From: Acheta domesticus
Taxonomy: Eukaryota > Arthropoda > Insecta > Orthoptera > Gryllidae
Direction: 5' to 3'
DNA: 64,000 nucleotides
NCBI GenBank assembly: GCA_031308135.1
Contig: JAHLJT010000631.1
Location: 193,319,685-193,383,684 of the forward strand
Both the position numbers and the translations under genes were made by a program. Below the pieces are notes generated by a model that was not told the origin of the DNA, ran no database searches, and saw only the letters and a program-made list of their open reading frames with translations. Positions within the stretch are counted from its first letter, which is position 1. Every line of letters starts with the position of its first letter. Of the stretch, positions 1 to 11,109 are shown piece by piece.

Positions 1-1110
1 AAAGTTTCGTTAGGTAGAGTCAGTTACGATTTTTTGGTTGCTAGTCTCATTTGATTTAGACTTCACTTATGTTTTAAGGAGAAACTCTCTTTTTCCCCTC
101 TCGTAAATTCCATCATTCCCATATTTTGTTGATACTGCCTAATTCATAACTTGCTTAACATGGAACTAATGTTCTTGTAGATTGCTAATTGCGTCGGCTT
201 CCGTGTTTATTGGTTCACGTTCAAAAATATTTGGTATCAGTAATTTGGTTAGTTCACATTGTACATTATAAAATTGTGACAGAATTGCCGTTATTATTTG
301 AAAACAGGTAAATGATCTGCACCCAAATCTAGTAGCCCAATAGTCTGAAAGAATAAAATGAAAAAATCTCTCTAGATAACTCACTACTAGAAAGTATCAC
401 TCTCTATCTTGACAATTCACCATTTACAAAATGTTTACTATTACGGAAGTAGGTTTTGTAATTGCAATTGAAGGGAATATTTAAATTATTTTTCAGTACT
501 TCAAGTCATCGGGATTAAAACTCGTGAGTACTTGTCACGGAAATACTGAACGCTGAAAGTAATCGTTACGTAATACGAAAAACACGAGATGCAGAATCTA
601 TGTAAATATAAGTTAGGTAAACGAATTAGCTTTACTATTGGCACAAGGTTCCAAAGGCACTTCAATTGAAAATGTTTTCCGAGCTTTAACACTTGGGTAA
701 ACACCTAAAATGTAAATACTTTTATCGCACAACAGCAAGCAGCAACTGTTTTATCGCATTTTAGCGTATTTGCTGTAGTTCAAGAGTGAGAACGCGGAGG
801 TCTACAGAATGTGTAGGCACCTATGGCACCTTTCATTGTTTGCAAGCTTTTATAACCTGTACTGTGAGAAAAGAAAAAGCAGCAAAATCTTAAAGAGAAC
901 TTGGAGAACACTCAAATGATCCCGAAGTAATGATAATATTCTACGTTTGCATTTACTTTCATGTAAAACAAATAGTAAGACCATAAAAGTAATTGAAACA
1001 CGTTCAGTGAATATCCTACACATCACCTTAGATGAACTAATTTTCCTTATAAACGTCATATGCATAAAATACGAGAAGAAAACCTATACCGAAGAAGCGA
1101 GGAAAAGTTA
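1..1110. other. AT-rich stretch, nothing recognised
   Basis: I see no recognisable gene, RNA or repeat structure. Open frames are under 80 codons and lack familiar motifs, so they look like chance frames. Confidence 0.5.
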
Positions 1111-1129
1111 CTCTCCTGAGAGGTGGACT

Positions 1130-1320
1130 CGGGAAATCCACCCTCCCGGCCCTCACCGCCCTCCGGCCTCCCTAGCGAATTAACTCAGATTGCAGGTAAA
1201 ACTTTAAGAACGCGGGGGCGGTCGGGCGGACAGGTCTATCACGGCGGCGGCGCTGGAGAGTGGGCGGGGGGGGGTGCGGGAGTAGGACCGTGTGAGATGC
1301 CGATGAAGATGGCCTGAGAG
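1130..1320. other. Short CpG/GC-rich patch
   Basis: Base composition changes abruptly from AT-rich to GC-rich, with several GGCGG and CGGGCGG runs and an eight-G run near 1266-1273. It leads into the purine-rich array downstream. No coding potential is evident on either strand. It may be a CpG island or simply part of the low-complexity block. Confidence 0.4.
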
Positions 1321-1380
1321 TAGAGGAGGCGAAATGGGTGAGCGGATGAGTGACGGAGGAGGGAAGGGAGGAGGGGAAGA

Positions 1381-1445
1381 GAAAAAGGGAGCTCATGAGA
1401 GAATGAAGGGCGCATGAGAGAATGAAAAAGGGAGCGCATGAGAGT
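1381..1445. repeat. Short tandem repeat (GCATGAGAGAATGAA type)
   Basis: The motif CATGAGAGAATGAA appears twice, with a partial third copy. The flanking motif GAAAAAGGGAGC recurs 44 bases apart, at 1381 and 1425. The array is small and imperfect and borders the larger polypurine minisatellite. Confidence 0.6.
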
Positions 1446-1475
1446 GGAAGAACTGCGGGTGCCCACTGAAAGATG

Positions 1476-1835
1476 GGAAGAGAGAGGGTGGAGAGAGGAG
1501 ATAGAGGAGAGAGAGGAGGGGGAGAGAGAGGAGGGGGAGAGAGAGGAGGGGGAGAGAGAGGAGGGGGAGAGAGAGGAGGGGGAGAGAGAGGAGGGGGGAG
1601 AGGAGGGGGAGAGAGAGGAGGGGGAGAGAGAGGAGGGGAGAGAGAGGAGGGGAGAGAGGAGGGGAAAGAGAGGAGGGGGAGAGAGGAGGGGAAATAGAGG
1701 AAGGGAAATAGAGGAGGGGAGAGAGAGGAGGGGGAGAGAGGAGGGGAGAGAGGGGGAAGAGAGAGGAGGGGAGAGAGAGGAGGGGAGAGAGGAAAGTGTT
1801 GAGAGAGAGAGGAGAGGAGAGAGAAGCAAACGAAC
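1476..1835. repeat. Polypurine minisatellite, 15-bp unit
   Basis: Tandem copies of GGGAGAGAGAGGAGG (15 bp) make up the core, degrading toward both ends. From 1503 to 1694 the + strand has no pyrimidine at all, a run of 192 purines. Long apparent reading frames here, such as the Arg-Glu-Glu-Gly-Glu repeats on + and Ser/Pro/Leu repeats on -, are translations of the repeat and not evidence of a protein. Mirror-symmetric purine runs and G-runs of this kind can form triplex or quadruplex DNA; that is inference. Confidence 0.9.
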
Positions 1836-2547
1836 ATAAAGATTGAGATGACAAGAGCAAAGAAAAGACGAATAAATGAGAACGGGGAGCGGAGAAGCAT
1901 ACGACAAAATATTATAAGTCTATTCCTACAAGAATTCATTTGTGTGATTTGGGCGATGCAAATACAGAGAAGAATTTGGATAGGGTACTGAGCAAAGAAG
2001 ACGCGAAGTATAGAATAAGTGGAAAAACGATTCGATTAACAAAGTAATTTTATGAAGGACATCGAGAGTAGTTGGACAGGTACTTGAAACGAATGGCAGT
2101 TATCCACAAAGGAAAAGTACTGAGCGATCTGTCTCCTGAACTATTGAAGAGCAGGGTTCACGCAGAGACCAGCAATAACGGGGAGCGACCGTCCTATCGA
2201 TTCAGCGTGATCCATGGAGTCCCGATGTGAATATTTTGCCAGAAATGTCCTGCACGACCGGAAAAGGAAAGAAAATTTGCTGTTGAGATTGTAACGACTC
2301 TTAGAAGTCACAAAAGCAGAGTTAGCAGTAAGGACAATTCAGCGAAACATAAAAATACTACATCTAGAGCTCGAAACACAAAGGGTAAAAAATGAGCAGG
2401 AATGGAGGAGAGTAACGAGTAGCAAGAATGAAGCCAATCTTTGTAAACGAGGAGGTGGATGTGGTGATGAAGGGACGAAGTTAGTACGGTATGTGTGGAC
2501 GAGTCGACAGTGTGAGGAGTAGAAATGACGAGTAAAGAGGTAGTCAA
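1836..2547. other. Unassigned spacer between two minisatellites
   Basis: Mixed-composition sequence with no motif I recognise and no long open frame outside the flanking repeats. Confidence 0.4.
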
Positions 2548-3035
2548 GTGAAGAGTTGAACGAGTGGAGAGATGGACGAGTGGAGAGTTGGACGAGTGGA
2601 GAGTTGGACGAGTGGAGAGTTGGACGAGTGGAGAGTTGGACGAGTGGAGAGTTGGACGAGTGGAGAGTTGGACGAGTGGAGAGTTGGACGAGTGGAGAGG
2701 TAGACGAGTGGAGAGTTGGACGAGTGGAGAGGGTTGACGAGTAGAGGGTGGACGAGTAGAGGGTGGACGAGTAGAGTGGACGAGTAGAGAGTGGACGAGT
2801 AGAAAGACGAGTAGAGAGGTGGACGAGTGGAAAGTTGGATGAGTAGAGAGTTGGACGAGTGGAGAGTTGGACGAGTGGAGAGTTGGACGAGTGGAGAGTT
2901 GGACGTGTGGAGAGTTGGACGAGTGGAGAGTTGGACGAGTGGAGAGTTGGACGAGTGGAGAGTTGGATGAGTGGAGAGTTGGACGAGTGGAGAGGTGGAC
3001 GAGTGGAGAGGTGGACGAGTGAAGTTGTGAACAAG
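2548..3035. repeat. Minisatellite, 16-bp unit
   Basis: About 30 tandem copies of GAGTTGGACGAGTGGA (16 bp). A central segment (about 2728-2815) uses shortened 13-15-bp variants such as GAGTAGAGGGTGGAC. Since 16 is not a multiple of 3, the translation repeats every 16 residues and stays open on both strands, which explains the long apparent proteins here. A related 15-bp array lies near 62.8 kb. Confidence 0.92.
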
Positions 3036-3149
3036 TGAAGAGCGAGAGCCGAGTGAAACGAGAGGCATGATTGTAGTGATGGTTACACCCAAGTCACGGC
3101 GAGAGTGACTAAAGGAGCAGCACAGGCAGAGCACAGCCTAGTCAGCAGC

Positions 3150-3560
3150 AATGGAGCTGCGCAGTGGCGAAAAGCAAGCGAAGGAAACTGGGGTTGAGAG
3201 GCTGCGAGTGACGCCGCGCGCAGAAACGCGCCGTCGCGTCGCGGAGGCTGAGGCAGTTCGGGCGGCGAAAACCTCCCCGGCGAGGCCGACGGGCTCGTTC
3301 GCCTCTCTCCGGCGCGGAATTCCGCTGATATCGCCGACGTTAACCTCCGACGGCGCGACGCGACGGAGAGCGGGCCAGCTACCGCCACTGCCGCCGCCGC
3401 CGCTGCCGGCCCTGCGAGGCGCGTCCAATTTGCATTTTAGAACAAGCGCGACGCATCTATTACAAAAATGACGGCGAAGGCGGGCCGCTGCCGTCCGCGA
3501 GCGCCGTATACGAGGGCGGAGACTTGGATCGAACCCGGCACTGCTGCGGCGCCGGAGCAG
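3150..3560. other. CpG-rich island
   Basis: Dense CpG dinucleotides (repeated CGCCG, GCGACG and CGGCG words) contrast sharply with the AT-rich sequence after 3,600. Frames stay open on both strands because stop codons are rare at high GC, so they do not argue for a gene. It could be a promoter-type island or first exon of an unseen gene; I see no convincing splice structure. Confidence 0.45.
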
Positions 3561-6500
3561 TAAGGGACAAAGCGGCGCACGCAAGGACATTTTTAAGCCT
3601 GGCTTTTGGAAGAGGTGCATGACACGCGAATGAATGTTTCTTTCTTTGTACCAATTTGTGTGCGATTTTAAAGTATATTGTGTATTTGCGGTTGGATTGA
3701 GACTATTATCACTGTATTTTTTAAGGAGTAGTTCATAACCATGCTGCTGTGTTTTGGAAGCCATTTATATCGAAGATGCTCTAATAGAATCAAATTTAAT
3801 GAACTTTAAGACTTTTTCTGACTTACCGTTTTGCAAATCCGATAGAGATATAAAATTGTACTGAAACATATGATTGAATTTTACTTGTTCAAATAAAACG
3901 ATGTTATTACAGCACCAACGAAAACGGGAATTCGTTTTTAATTTGTCTCACATTTTAATTTGTCCAGGAAATGGTCCATTATTTCCTTACTTTTGAGTTC
4001 AGTGAATTTTCGAATTTTTTCCTCAAAGTTATCTTCTACATACTCATTAAATTTACATACCTTAGGCGAGCACGATATTATCTTTCCAAGTATCTGAGGG
4101 TTTTTGTGCTTCTCCGACTGGCACTTTCATTATCGTCTCTTTTATTCATGATCTCGATCTGCAGTGACTGAATCACATCGGAGGAGTCATTTTTCTGATT
4201 TAATCTTAAAGAATGGTTGGAACTCGTAGCAAATGGCTAACATTGGAGTCATATTGGAAGTAGTAACTGTGGAGTGGCGGCAGCTGAAAACCATACATTG
4301 TGAACTCGCATGTACCAAAGCGGTGACTGCAAGCGCCACCACGTAGGTAGTGGAGTTACTAGAGACCTGAGAATATGTGGATGTGGGATTTAGAACGAAA
4401 TATTGTCGGGGTGCGTGCCGCAGCTACATAGGCGACAAGGAGAATTTGCTGGCTGTGTGAGAGGTTGTGAGAGCCGCTGTATAAATCCTTAGAACAGAGT
4501 TAACCGGCATTTTCTACTGTAAGATGAAAATACACAAATAAAATCCCTACGAAACTAATTTAATGAAATAAGTTTAGCTTCATTTAATGAAAAAGAGATG
4601 AAAATGATGTAAAATACTATGCATAATTAAATATTGATGAGATAAATAAATTTTAAGCAAGCCACTCTATGTTCATAAAATGCAACTAAATCCAACATCC
4701 TACATTAAAATTATAGATTGTTTCAATTATTGACGTATGCCCTATCCCCGTGCGATTATAAATAATGGATGTAGATATAAATTGATGTAGTTATTAATTA
4801 CACAATTTTCGGACTCCATGGCGAATGTGATAATGGCAGGATAAGCGAGATGCAATAGAAAAGTTTTCTCTGAAGAAACAAAGACACCGAGGAAGAACAG
4901 ATGGTGGAGGCAGTCTATGTGTAAATGCTTACATTCTAATGTGTTAGAGGAAAATTGATTTGTAAAACTGAATGGATATAATGGATTTTTAAAAACAAGT
5001 ATAGTATATTCAATAACCCAGCAACTGATTGTCAGTAGTTACAATTTTGTTGGAAGATAGAAGAAATAGCTATTAGGTTCACTAATAGCTATTAGGAGAT
5101 AGCTATTAGGTTCGCATTCCATCGAGAGCAAGAAGTTTAAAGGAGATGTATATTAGAGTGTCAGCACAATAACTCTCATTATAGTTACTTATCTTAGAAG
5201 TGCCTAAAACAAACAAATATGTGTCAGTTTGCTAATGTGTAACATGTTAATTTTGTTATTCATAAGCATGGTAACACGAGTGTAGGATACGAAGTAACAA
5301 ATAAATAATTGCTTTCTTAGCCATGAATAATATGCCTTTTATATTAGAAGCAAAAGCTTCTTTAACATTTTGACATATTTTCTAACTTTTTGAGTTACTA
5401 CGATATAATAATAAGCCATTTTATCTACTGCTATGAAATATCGCCGAAGATAAACTATTTTTAGTTATATCCATTGACAATACACTAGATACTTGCCAAT
5501 AAATTTATATGAAAAAAAATATTGCATAATTTTATATGGCCTATATGAGTTATCTGTAATCAAAATATCCGTAGCAGAACATCTCTTCCTGAACAAAGTT
5601 ATGTTACTTTTGAACTCGCAACCATTTACGCGAATTCACGTGTTTTTTTTCCTCCTGCCTCTGTTTCAATTCACCGAGTGGGCGGAGATTGCTGGCCTGG
5701 AATTTGATGGCTACCGCTTGACATATCAGAGAGGTCGATCTGAGTTAGAGTTCGGCACTTAAGTGACGACTTTGGTGAGTTTCGAGACAGGGGTGAATAT
5801 TTTACTAGAGTCTGCGATATTGAGGAGGTGGCGTTTTATGGAGAATTTACGACCGCAAGGCAGCGACCTTCAGAAGAACTTGCTTTAAAGAGCGTAATAT
5901 GGTAATTACGCATTCGCAGATTGGAGACCAGCGTTAAATACTTTTGGCAACTGAGCTATCAACATTTTTCACCATATTTTATGTGTCTTCTCTCATTTTT
6001 TACGTATTAAGAATTTGTAATCATCAGAAGATGGATGGTAAGTTTAATAAGATAAATTCAACGATGCATTTTATATTCTTGAATACAATATTCAGTGCTA
6101 GAAGTGATTTTTAATTCGGTTTTGAATCTGATCTAGGCGCTGATATTGTTATTAACTACATTTTGAAATTACAGCACATGTTGGTCGACAATTTTTGTCA
6201 TACTGGTGATAACTCAGGAAGCTCGGTAATACAACAAGGCGAACGCGAGATACAAGAACCTAAATCTATTGAAATAATGTTATTTATCAATGGACTTACG
6301 GTGTTTTCTCTACGCGGCTTACAATTCGTTTGTAATCGGCTTACAATTCGTTTATTCACTTTATGTATTGCATTTATCATAAAGTGGGGTGTTGTAGTTA
6401 AGATTCTATCTAGAACAAAAACTACATGGCCACTGTCCTGAACATTTTCAAAATATAATGAAACAATACATCTCACTGTTTTGTAATTCTATTGGAAAGT

Positions 6501-7172
6501 AGAGGCCAGAAACGGACAATTTAAAAAATCGAAAGTCATGTTAAATCAAATGAATCAGGAGGATAGGCTACATAATCAACAAATGATGGGTTCCCCTGCA
6601 TATATTCTATAGAATAATTACAAGGTCGGCTCGACGGGAACTGAATGAATATTGGGTGAACAGAAGCGACAAACTCCACAAGAAACAATGCTCTAATTCA
6701 AAATTATTATAAGCATATGAGGTATTTTTAAATTTTAAGCCACACCAAATGTATATATGTTTTATATAAACAGAATATTCTTAAAAATAATCATTCCTAT
6801 TTTACCGTCTTGTTCTATGACTCCACAACTGTGTGCTGATTTCTTCACACATTTATTTTCTGCTAAGGAAGAAAGAATAATTTATACATTATAATTTCCT
6901 AATAGACAATTTAGGTGGAATTAAATTAAAGGAACTTAGTATATTACACATGGCTAAGAAACGTTTGCTTTGAATTTACTTACATATTGGAAGTATTGGC
7001 TAAAATAGATTTGATTTTTCAAGATACAAAATTAAACAATTTCTGTATTGCCTTTCGAGCACACTAACGGTAATCAAGAGATATGTAAAAAAAGTGTGCT
7101 CTTTTTGTGATGAAAGTGGTGGGTCATTAGCAAATGTAAGAAAAGATTGACGTTTTCTGGCACGTGAACTGG
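3561..7172. other. Long AT-rich stretch without recognisable genes
   Basis: About 3.6 kb of AT-rich sequence. The only structure I can support is a small triplication of TAGCTATTAGG at 5067, 5086 and 5100. Slightly more GC-balanced pockets occur at about 4250-4450 and 5640-5900 but carry no recognisable motif. Open frames are under 95 codons. Confidence 0.5.
5067..5110. repeat. Three copies of an 11-bp motif
   Basis: TAGCTATTAGG occurs at 5067-5077, 5086-5096 and 5100-5110. This is local slippage or duplication; no function is implied. Confidence 0.7.
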
Positions 7173-7676
7173 TATGGTCATTACTCCCGTTAGTGCAGTA
7201 AATGTTTTATCGCATATGGTGGCGGTGTTCGTTCTCAGATGGTTGGTAAGATCCGTTGCCGACCTACACTGGGAGTCCCCTCCAGGTATGTATCCCAGCG
7301 GGGTACCGTCCCAGCTAGGACACGCTCTATGGACCCGCAAGGTCTACCTTCAAATGCGCTTACGTAATGTATGTAAATTCATGTGTAAGTAAAGGGAGAG
7401 AAGACGATAAGGAAGAGGGAGGGTAGATCGCGCGCAGTCCGTTGCCCGTTTGTTAGGGTACTGCTCCGACACTCGCCTGTTGTTGATCGTAGAAACTCCG
7501 GAAATTTTCCGATCAGAGCTGCTGGCCGCTAGAATTGTCGTCCAGACAGCGACTGAATCCGACCTAGCTATGTAGCTAGAATCGATAATCCGCCACCGTC
7601 CCGGCTCGAACCTTAGGCCCTCTCGATCACAGACGCTGCAGAACCAGAGGCAATGCTGGCTATGAGTTCACGTCAG
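7173..7676 (-). mobile_element. tRNA-derived SINE, family 1, copy 1
   Basis: Read on the minus strand, this matches the family layout: tRNA-like head, body and 3' end. A B box close to GGTTCGANTCC lies at 7603-7613 (read AGGTTCGAGCC on minus). The body contains the family block GATCAACACCAGGCGAATGC in diverged form (here with GACACTCGCCTGTTGTTGATC on +). The A-box region and tail are eroded, suggesting an old insertion. Family membership rests on alignment by eye to the other copies in this window. Confidence 0.8.
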
Positions 7677-7689
7677 CCGCAAAAAGATA

Positions 7690-8631
7690 TTACGAAGTAC
7701 GTTTTGATAAGAAATGTGATACTGTGTGTTATTTACGTCAAAATGTTCTAAAAATTTATATAGTTTTATTTGGACCCGATCCTTCTTTCCTTTATGCTCG
7801 TCTGAATATCCAAGGGATTGAGTTTCATTGTCGCTCATGATGTTATTGCGACCGTGAAAGGAAAAATTAATTTCTTCCCATTCTTCCGACTGAGCAATTG
7901 GTTCGTCTCCGTTTGAAATACAAAATTGAAGAAAATTCGATTCAATAAGTACTCTATTACATCCGGATCGTATTCTTTCATTTACAGCGCCTTCTTGATG
8001 TTATAAAAATGATGTTGCATGAAAACATTTTTCTGCACGTTTCTAAATAAATATGCGCGTATGACACACTGCGAGAAATGCAAGTTGACTTAGAAAACCA
8101 AATAACTTAAATTTTCCCAAGCCTTAATTTTCTTATTACATACGTACTTTACAGGTATATATTCAGCTTTCTACTGTCAAAAATTAATTTCTTAGATCAC
8201 GTAAAAATTATAATAAAAAATAAAAATAACATTTAAAAAAGGAATAATACACAAAAAAGTGAAACAAAAATTCAAAATATGAGAGGCATATATTCAAAGT
8301 ATAGTAAAGAACGAACAAACAGTCTTTTTCTCGAATTATATCTTTTGAACCTTATGGTTCTATTATATCTTTCGCAGTACGGAGAGGCATTGAATCTGAC
8401 TTTCCAAGAGCCTTTCAATAGCGTCTCCTGAGAGCTCGGTTTTATTCTCCTCAATTCGCATTGGAACAAGAGACGCATTCGTACTAAGCCATTAGCAGAG
8501 AGAATGATCTCTTGGAACCTTGAGATATCTCCCTTACTCAGGTGGAAGTCTGAAGGCGAGAGCACGTTTAAGGATTTCCAACATTCAGTTTCACACCAGG
8601 GGACTATGTCTCGTCTGCTAAAGTATTATAA
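7690..8631. other. AT-rich spacer with one GC-balanced block
   Basis: Mostly AT-rich. The block at about 8270-8600 is more GC-balanced and carries a 97-codon minus-strand frame (8272-8565) with no motif I recognise. I cannot tell whether it is a decayed element, an exon or chance. Confidence 0.35.
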
Positions 8632-8935
8632 TTATAATTATTAATTATTATTGTTATTATTATTACTACTTGCACATCGGACATTTAAGACCAGGATACA
8701 CGTAATATCCCGAGATCCCGGAAATATTAACGTGTGTAATTATGGGGATCAGCTTTTTGCGGCTGTATTCCTTGATAATGCAAGGTTTGTTACGCCTTGA
8801 ATGGTGAATAATAAGGTGGTAGATTGATCATGAGAGGTGGAAGGACAATCACAAATACGCCATGTCTACGTAGGATTCGAACCTGCAGCGTCCTCTGCGC
8901 AGACGATGGCTGCCGAAACCGTGCCATGGGGGCAA
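8632..8935 (-). mobile_element. tRNA-derived SINE, family 3, ATT tail
   Basis: On the minus strand a perfect B box, GGTTCGAATCC, lies at 8873-8883, preceded by tRNA-like sequence (TGGCACGG, CCATCGTCTGCGC). A ~200-bp body with no similarity to the family 1 body follows, ending in an ATT/AAT-rich tract at about 8632-8675. Head, unrelated body and simple tail is the standard SINE layout. The A box is weak. It appears to be a different family from the AATC-tailed SINEs. Confidence 0.6.
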
Positions 8936-8939
8936 ATTA

Positions 8940-9375
8940 CATCAAGAATATTGATGGGGGAGGTCAGAAGTGAAATTTTTATTCTGAACTCAAAGGACTA
9001 TTCCCTTGAAAGTTCCATAAAGCTCTGCATCCAGAGAAACAATAGTTATAAAGCTTAGCCATAATGCACATAAATGCAAACAGCGAACACATCAATGTGT
9101 CACTTGTGCGCCAACTACTATGGCCATTCGTTAGATTTATTAAAGCTAGATTTGCGCTAATGTTTAGTGGCAAACATGATTACAATTAGAATTTGAATAA
9201 TTACAAAAGTTTTCACAAAACATTTGCAATTAGAATAACAATTAGAAATAGAGGTTAATATTCAGTTTAATTAGTTGCTGGTTATCTATAAATTGACATA
9301 TAGCTTATCTAACACTATACTACACGCCTCTTCATTACACTACTCTTTACTTCACTATGTAATGGACATACTCAT
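8940..9375. other. AT-rich spacer
   Basis: No gene, RNA or repeat recognised. Confidence 0.4.
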
Positions 9376-9379
9376 ATTG

Positions 9380-9562
9380 ATACTAATAATAATAACTAAC
9401 AATACAATCAATAATAATAATAATAACAACAATAAAGTCAATAATAATAATGACTTAAAAGTATACCAAAGCCAATAACTGTATTAACAATGATCAGAAT
9501 TGTGATATCAGTAATAATAATAACAATAATATTAATAATAATTACAATAATAACGATTAATG
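9380..9562. repeat. AAT/AAC microsatellite (LINE 3' tail)
   Basis: Imperfect AAT repeats with AAC variants, in two blocks. On the minus strand this lies directly downstream of the end of a reverse-transcriptase fragment, so it reads as an ATT-rich 3' tail of that non-LTR element, later expanded. The tail role is inference from position. Confidence 0.75.
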
Positions 9563-9582
9563 TCTCAGTATTATTAGTGATG

Positions 9583-10090
9583 ATCTAGATGGAATTAAGC
9601 AAATTTTTAAATTTGACTACATTAGAAGAAAGAGCCACTAGAGGCCATAGTTTGTTCCAATCTACTACAGGGCAATTCACAAAGGAGGACTTGCCTTTAT
9701 CAGTTCTTTGCTTTCTACGTCGTATTATCCAAGGACGGTCTCCTCGGCTTTTATAATCTGGTTTCTGTAATCTTTTACCAATATCTGCCCATGCTGTGTC
9801 CCCTCTGTAAGCCTTGCACACTACGCATAAACGCACTCGTTCCCTTCTCTTAGATAAGAACTCCCATTCTTCTCGTTCATCAACAACGCGCTCTTGATTT
9901 ACAAACTTTCCGGCCCGTTTCTGAATTTCATCTAAAGCCTCGATTTGCCCTTTTCTGTACGGCCACTCCGTATTCTAAACTAGGATGAATAAGTATAGTA
10001 CATGCTAAGGATCGGGCATTTGAAGTACTGTTTTATATAAGTTTTCATTACAAATACGCCTAAATACGTTCCGTAAGTGCATTGTGTTAT
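9583..10090 (-). mobile_element. Non-LTR retrotransposon, RT C-terminal fragment
   Basis: The minus strand encodes a decayed C-terminal part of a non-LTR (LINE) reverse transcriptase of a type common in arthropods, probably Jockey-like. In order: SNARSLACTILIHPSLEYG (9968-10020 area; LEYG is the family's conserved turn), then in another frame YRKGQIEALDEIQKRAGKF, then a basic stretch ending RLCVVCKAYRGDTAWADIGK and RRKQRTDKGKSSFVN. Frameshifts before and after the LEYG segment and an in-frame stop make it non-functional. The 5' part, with endonuclease and RT core, is missing. The coding end near 9585 is followed by an ATT-rich tract. The 5' side abuts a SINE at 10091. I recalled the family pattern; no search was done. 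Confidence 0.8.
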
Positions 10091-10530
10091 TTCTCGGGAG
10101 ATGGTGGCGTTGCTTTCTTGTTGGAACATAACATCCGACGCCAATCTAAATGTTGACTTGAGGATTCTGCCCTCCAGCTATTTCCAACAACAGGATACCT
10201 CCGTAACACAGGAAAGGCTATAAACTACGGACCACTCTCTCGACATGTGTGGTAGTGTGGTGCATGTAAGGAGAGAGGAGAGGACGAAGGCACAGACGGG
10301 ACTATCACGCACGGTGTATTGCCCATTTGTTAAGATAATTCTTTGAAGTTTACTTGGTAGTGATCGGAGAAATCACGGAAAACACCTACTCAGAGCATTT
10401 GACGATTAGGATTGTGTCTCAAACAGTGGTTGTATTCATCCCAGCAATATAGCTAGTGTCGAAATTTCTTCACTGCACTCAATGTTTGGATCTCCCAGTC
10501 AGTGCATGAACATCAATGTTGCCACTCATC
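10091..10530 (-). mobile_element. tRNA-derived SINE, family 1, copy 2 (diverged)
   Basis: On the minus strand the 3' block (rc of CTCGGGAGATGGTGGCG at 10095) and the central block around 10355-10375 match family 1. The head near 10480-10510 is strongly eroded, with no clean A or B box. It touches the truncated LINE at its 3' end and sits head-to-head with the next SINE. Confidence 0.7.
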
Positions 10531-10551
10531 GATGATAACAAATCAATTCAA

Positions 10552-11070
10552 CTACGACCGGGAGGTCCTAGGTTCGAGTCCCGACGGCGACAGGATTTTC
10601 GACACTAGCTTATCAGCTAGGTCGAATTCAGTCGCTGTCTGGAGGAGAATTATAGCGGCCGGCTGCTCTGATTGGTAGTTTTCTGTGGTTTCTCCGATCA
10701 ACACCAGGCGAATGCCGGAGGAGAACCCTAACAAATGTGCCACTGATCGTGCTCAATCTTTCCTTCCTCTTCCTTGCTCTATCCTCTCCTCGTACACAGA
10801 CACTAACATGCAATACACTACCACACATGCCGGGAGACCGGTCGCTAGCTTACAGCTTGACCCGGCTGGGGCGGTGCCCCGCTGGTGGGAGATACCTTGT
10901 TGAGGGGAAAACCCCGCGAGTCGACGGTAGGTCGGCGCCAGATCTCGCCATCCAGCGAGGAAAAGGTCATCGTCACCTCCCGAGAAAACCACGCACTACA
11001 CTTATGGGACTAATGACCTAAGTAGTTGACGCGCCCGGAAACACAAATCAATCAAATCAAATCAAACAAT
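10552..11070 (+). mobile_element. tRNA-derived SINE, family 1, copy 3 (near complete)
   Basis: Perfect B box GGTTCGAGTCC at 10571-10581. A hairpin CTAGCT-TATC-AGCTAG follows at 10605-10620, then the body with GATCAACACCAGGCGAATGC near 10696, a CACA-rich segment near 10796-10826, the block GCGGTGCCCCGCTGGTGGGA near 10870, and the 3' block with GGGACTAATGACC near 11006. It ends in an AATC/AATCA-rich tail at about 11045-11067. The A-box part of the head is missing, so this copy is probably 5'-truncated. It is the best body reference in the window. Open frames inside are fortuitous. Confidence 0.9.
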
Positions 11071-11109
11071 TCGACTACATTACCGCCAGCTCACCTGTTT
11101 CATTACCAC

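Noticed and set aside
1172..1939. Long Ser/Pro/Leu frames on minus and Glu/Arg frames on plus
   Set aside because: They are translations of the 15-bp polypurine minisatellite, open on both strands and in several frames.
2339..3134. Frames of 196-231 codons over the 16-bp array
   Set aside because: The 16-residue periodicity equals three repeat units and overlapping frames are equally open; no domain.
8860..8935. True tRNA gene on minus
   Set aside because: Perfect B box but weak A box and no acceptor stem; it continues into a body with an ATT tail.
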